Assembly (NCBI GenBank): GCA_022747635.1
Contig: JAKTNV010000003.1
Span: 53,926,569 to 53,990,568 of the forward strand
Source: Hetaerina americana
Taxonomy: Eukaryota; Arthropoda; Insecta; Odonata; Calopterygidae
Length of the DNA: 64,000 bases
Direction: 5' to 3'
Shown: positions 59,995 through 64,000 of the stretch, piece after piece
Layout of the letters: the number at the start of each line of letters is the position of its first letter
How positions within the stretch are numbered: position 1 is the stretch's first letter
The notes under the pieces: generated by a model
The model's database searches: none
What the model was told of the DNA's origin: nothing
The model's input: the letters and a program-made list of their open reading frames with translations, nothing else
Made by a program: the position numbers and the translations under genes

Positions 59995-61225
59995 GACCTG
60001 ATATCCGACATTATAATTAATCGTCCTCAGATTCCATGTACTTCCTTCCTCCTTTCATTTCATCCAACTTCCCTATCCATTTCCTACTCCTACCTACCTT
60101 GCGTAATGTCCTCCCATCTGTCAGCCTTCAGCATTCCATTGTAAATCGGAATGCTCTACATCCATCTTTCCTTCGTTCTTTGTATTCCCAAGAATCCTCT
60201 TCTCTCCCCCCTGTCATCTTGATTCAACGACCTAGTTCGAGCCGCACAAAACCGCGCTCCATATCAAGATTTTAGTGAGTCTTTCCTAAAAATACCAAAA
60301 TAACGTCTTTGTCATCAATTCCCTTTTCCTTGTAAAAGCTTCTTTGCCCAACGCAATCCCTCTTATGTCCTCAATACTGTGACCATCTTGGTCGAAGTGA
60401 CTTCCATGACATGAAAACAGTTCCATCTTGCCTAGTTTTTGCTATTATACTTTAGCGTCTAACTTAGCTTTCCTCTGTCTGAAAACCTTTATTACTATTT
60501 ATTTCCATTGATTTACATCCTAATTCTATCATATTGATTTTTTGAATAGATCATCAAAGAGTTTAACCCCTCTACTAGGTGATTAACTTAAGCTTGATTA
60601 TCTGCAAACCTAATTTTAAGATTTCCATCCTATTTTCATACTCCCAGTTTCTCACGTGTTATTTATCCAATTTTATCCACATGTAAGTTAAATGGCTAGA
60701 TTAGCAATGTGGATTCTTCTTGAGACAAGAATTTAAATTAAAAATCCAACTTTCCATCTATCACAAGAACCTGCAAACTCTGACACATGTACAGGTTGCG
60801 AATAAGTCGCCTATCTTTCTAATCTACTTTTATTTTCTGTAATTCATTAATTACTTCTACCCAATATACTCGATTATACGTCATCTTGAAATCCATGAGA
60901 TTAAGCAATTAATCCTGAATGTACTCTATGCTTTTTTTAATGATTGATTTCATTACTGCTATGGCATCACGCGTATTTCTCCCATTTATAAGCCGAATCT
61001 GATTAACCCTCTGGAAATTATTAGGTTTCCTCTCTATCCTTTTATTCATGACCCTGATCATTGCTTTGGCTGCGTGCGAAATCAAACTTATTGTCTATTA
61101 ACTTCACATAAAGCTCCCTTTAACATTTTGACAATGGGCACTAACACAGATCTGACAAAAATTTCCGGCTAAATACCTCCCTCATGACTGCTACGCTAAC
61201 AAAAATCATTTTTAGAGCCATTTTA
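59995..61225 (-). pseudogene. RTE-like LINE relic, antisense
   Basis: Read on the minus strand from about 61225: MREVFSRKFLSDL (the CxxxP-type region before SVIVPI), AKAMIRVMNKRIERKPNNFQ, RVNQIRLINGRNTRDAIAVM, and KSIIKKSIEYIQD. Then come RVYWVEVINELQKIKVD, KDRRLIRNLYMCQSLQVLVI, a lost GVRQGC/FADD region with partial RFADNQA-like sequence near 60575, and C-terminal pieces DGHSIEDIRGIALGKEAFTR (about 60370-60310). The element closes with LTDGRTLRKVGRSRKWIGKL and DEMKGGRKYMES near 60040. Stops and shifts separate the blocks. Same family as 18740-19175 and 38845-40020. The YGSETW signature is not seen here, lost in a deletion near 60250. Confidence 0.85.
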
Positions 61226-64000
61226 CTTTACATATTCGTTTGTATCAGACCACTTTAGATTACATGATGAATTTTTCAGCTAAATTTATGGAAGTTCATG
61301 ATTCATTACGGAAACATGTTAGACACGACTCAGTCATTTATTGTATTACATCAAGACACCCAAATTTTTAATCCTCCAATTGAAGTTATACTACGAGTAC
61401 TCTTAGTTTCCGTTTGGAAGACTAACATTGTTGTTGATTTTGAGGTTGGAAAGAGATATTTGATTATCAAATATTAAGGTTAGCGCATGGGGTTTTTCAT
61501 CTTTCACAGAATTTGTCACGGAAGGTTGAAGAATGGAATTCCAATGTGTAAGAAACTTCCGGAAGGGAATGTGAATTCTTGCTTACCATTAGGAACGCTG
61601 TTTTTCAGCATGGCATACTATCAGGCTGAATTTTATTTGTGCAAAGTGGTCATTCTAATTGCATTTGTTATCAGAACTATCTACAGATTCATGGAAAAAC
61701 ATTCCGTTACCAATTTCGGACGCAGTAGGGATGCCAAAGACTTCTAATATTAGATACTTCCTTAATTCTTCGTCGGTCATCGGAATTCAACGTGCAGGCC
61801 ATGGAATTAGGTTTTAGTGGCATTCCAGTATTAGCAATAAAATTTCACGCCAATCTCATTTCACCGGATGTGGAAGAATGCGATTCTATTGACGAGGAAC
61901 ATTTTACTGGAAATCGTTTTTTTTCCTTTCACCCTTTTTTTAATATCATCCGAATAGGACCCTTATTCATCTCATGGGGATTTGAATTTAAACATGGAAT
62001 CTTTTCAGAAGAAGAGCCACGAGAAAGTTAGTATAATGAAGTTCAAATATATATACACCCAAGTATCCACTAGGGACCATGATCATTAAATATAGGTTTG
62101 AACTGAGGGTAGAGAGAAATAATTTTGCTACTCCACTCATATTATTTATAACAATTCGATAAAAAACAACGTTCACTCACAAAAGAGGAGAAAACATCCT
62201 AGATCATATAAGATGTGAAGTGTCCCGTCCTAATGCATGGTTATGGAATCGATGCCCATCCCCAAGATGCCTGTTAATTTCACCGATTGCATTCCGGTGG
62301 ATATAGGCGGTTAGAATACTTATCCTTGGCACATGTCGAAGTTGAGCACACACAAATGAATGACGGAGATATGATCATTGACATTGTACTATACAGCCGT
62401 TTCAGTACAAAATCTGTTTTCCTGCGTTCTTATTTACTCGTAACATTCTCATCTATCTCTTCAAAAGCTGTTTCACCGCAATATCCTCGGAACCGAAGGC
62501 AAAAAACCATTCATTGTCGTATTCCGCTCTTATTTAATTCTTTTGGCTGTCAAGGTGAATTTTTTGCTATAAATTATATCAAGAATCCTCTTTTCCGTAA
62601 ATTATCCCTCAATTTTAAAAGGATATATTAATATAGAAAATTGGGAGTGTCATTCAAAAGTAACAAAATTTTCCGAAATGCGTCAAATTTCTTAATATTC
62701 AATAAAATTTTTACACTAATTTCTCTAATTTTTATAGATGGATCATTTTGTAACTATTGTCGCTTCGCGTGTTAAAATTTTAAATTTCATTGGTCAACAT
62801 GTTATTTCAATTGTTGTACTTTTACATATTGTAGCTTCGACTTTGTTAGAGTTTTAAAACTTGTAAAATGAAACAAAATTGACTTTTATTTTAGTATCTT
62901 AAAATTTTTACTGTTAAGTGATTAAATCGGAAGTTTTTCTTCATTTGAAACATATTTAAATGTTTTATAGGTGCGACATGCTCTGAAAAATGTCAGAAGT
63001 ATTTTTTTGTAGTACATGTACTTTAACTATGCTCACTAAATGAAGAAGAATTTTAAATTCGCAATTAATAAGTATTATACTTGTAATAAAATACTTTTTT
63101 TATTCGTGTGATTACTCTAATGTGGGCATTCGCGCATTTTCATGAATTCAATATACTTCTTTCATCCTATTCCCGCTTAAAAGCAGCTCTCCCTTTCTTC
63201 AAACTCCTGAGATTTTTTCCAAGCCATTTTTTTCTACCTCTCCAGCGTGTTACCCAACAAACTCATTTTCTCTCCGATTCATTTTATTTTTCTTATACCT
63301 TTAATCTTTTTCAATTGGCCTCTTCTTGAAACGTCCAAACCGACGCAAATAAACCCTCTACAGTACACACCAATACCCTTCTAAAAAGTCTCAAGTTCGA
63401 GGAAACTTCAGTTTCATCGCATTTTTCTTCACGTGAGGAAGATAATTTTTCCCACTTCAAAGAAGAACGCGAATGGGGATTTTCTTAGATCACCGAGAAG
63501 AAACCAAAGATATCTAGGAATGTTGACTGCACACCCTGTACGGCGGAAATAGACGGGTACTTTCATTCGGGTGGAATTGAAACCATCAGTTTCATTCTTT
63601 TGCTTGATCCAAAGCCATAAAAATGCAAAACATAACACGAAAGGAAATACGAAAGAATAATCATCAACAAACAAAAGTAATTTCAAAATTCAAAAATATA
63701 ATTTTTGCCCTACATTTTATGCATAGAAATCGAGCCATAAAGAATAAAGCTCGTGGGAGCAGTCAAGGGAAGACACTAGAGAAAGGCTCTGGGGTGAGGG
63801 CTTGGACAACCGGACGGTAAAATTAATCGTGTGGTCACTGCGGGAACGGGTGCCTCGATCATTCCCCCGACGGTTAGCACGATGAGAGAGAGAGCGCACG
63901 AACAAAGGGATGGAAATAGACGGCCGAGAAAACGGTAAAGCAATTTCGAACCCGGAATTGGCGGGAGAAATACAAGAAAAAAAGCAGTAACTTTATTACT
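61226..64000. other. No recognisable gene
   Basis: AT-rich, with a more balanced, purine-rich end (63720-64000). Short frames at 61487-61747, 61792-62031 and 62287-62631 show no known domain, and splice sites cannot be judged without a transcript. Confidence 0.5.

Overview
The window is eukaryotic, non-coding and AT-rich. It is most likely intergenic or deep intronic DNA from an arthropod, probably an insect. The evidence is long (AT)n microsatellites, three mariner-family (DD34D) transposase relics, RTE-like and jockey/CR1-like LINE relics, tRNA-derived SINEs, and no bacterial-style gene packing. I could not recognise a single intact host gene or confident host exon. Nearly every long open frame is either transposon debris or a by-product of low-complexity sequence.

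Layout. 0-5 kb: a possible tRNA-like SINE, a 200-bp (AT)n/(ACAT)n tract and a G19 run. 5-13 kb: a SINE family with up to two tandem tRNA-like heads occurs three times: 5457-5877 on +, 7395-7690 on - inside a LINE at 6560-8535, and 11975-12462 on -. Two copies have clear target-site duplications, and one sits in a 17-bp-arm palindrome. 13.8-15.7 kb: first copy of a 1.8-kb element that recurs inverted at 46.4-48.3 kb. 16-19 kb: two decayed LINE fragments. 20.5-26.7 kb: purine/pyrimidine-skewed, GC-richer islands and an antisense SINE. 31-34 kb: an antisense LINE with an endonuclease part and a reverse-transcriptase part, split by a 568-bp mariner deletion derivative with 27-bp inverted ends. 36-43 kb: hammerhead-ribozyme-like motifs, two of them inside inverted repeats as in Penelope-like or retrozyme-type elements, plus an RTE relic. 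46.3-49.5 kb: a mariner with 28-bp inverted ends, interrupted in its 5' leader by the second copy of the 1.8-kb element. 52.6-53.5 kb: an internally deleted mariner. 57.8-61.2 kb: a decayed hammerhead-like motif, three tandem ~150-bp repeats running into a LINE with a (TATC)n tail, and an antisense RTE relic.

The interest lies in how the elements nest. The order of events can be read in several places: SINE into LINE, mariner into LINE, a 1.8-kb element into mariner, SINE into palindrome. The small hammerhead/inverted-repeat units are the best candidates for an under-described system. All elements look dead: frameshifts, stops, a lost catalytic Asp, deletions. All family assignments are by eye and none was checked against a database.
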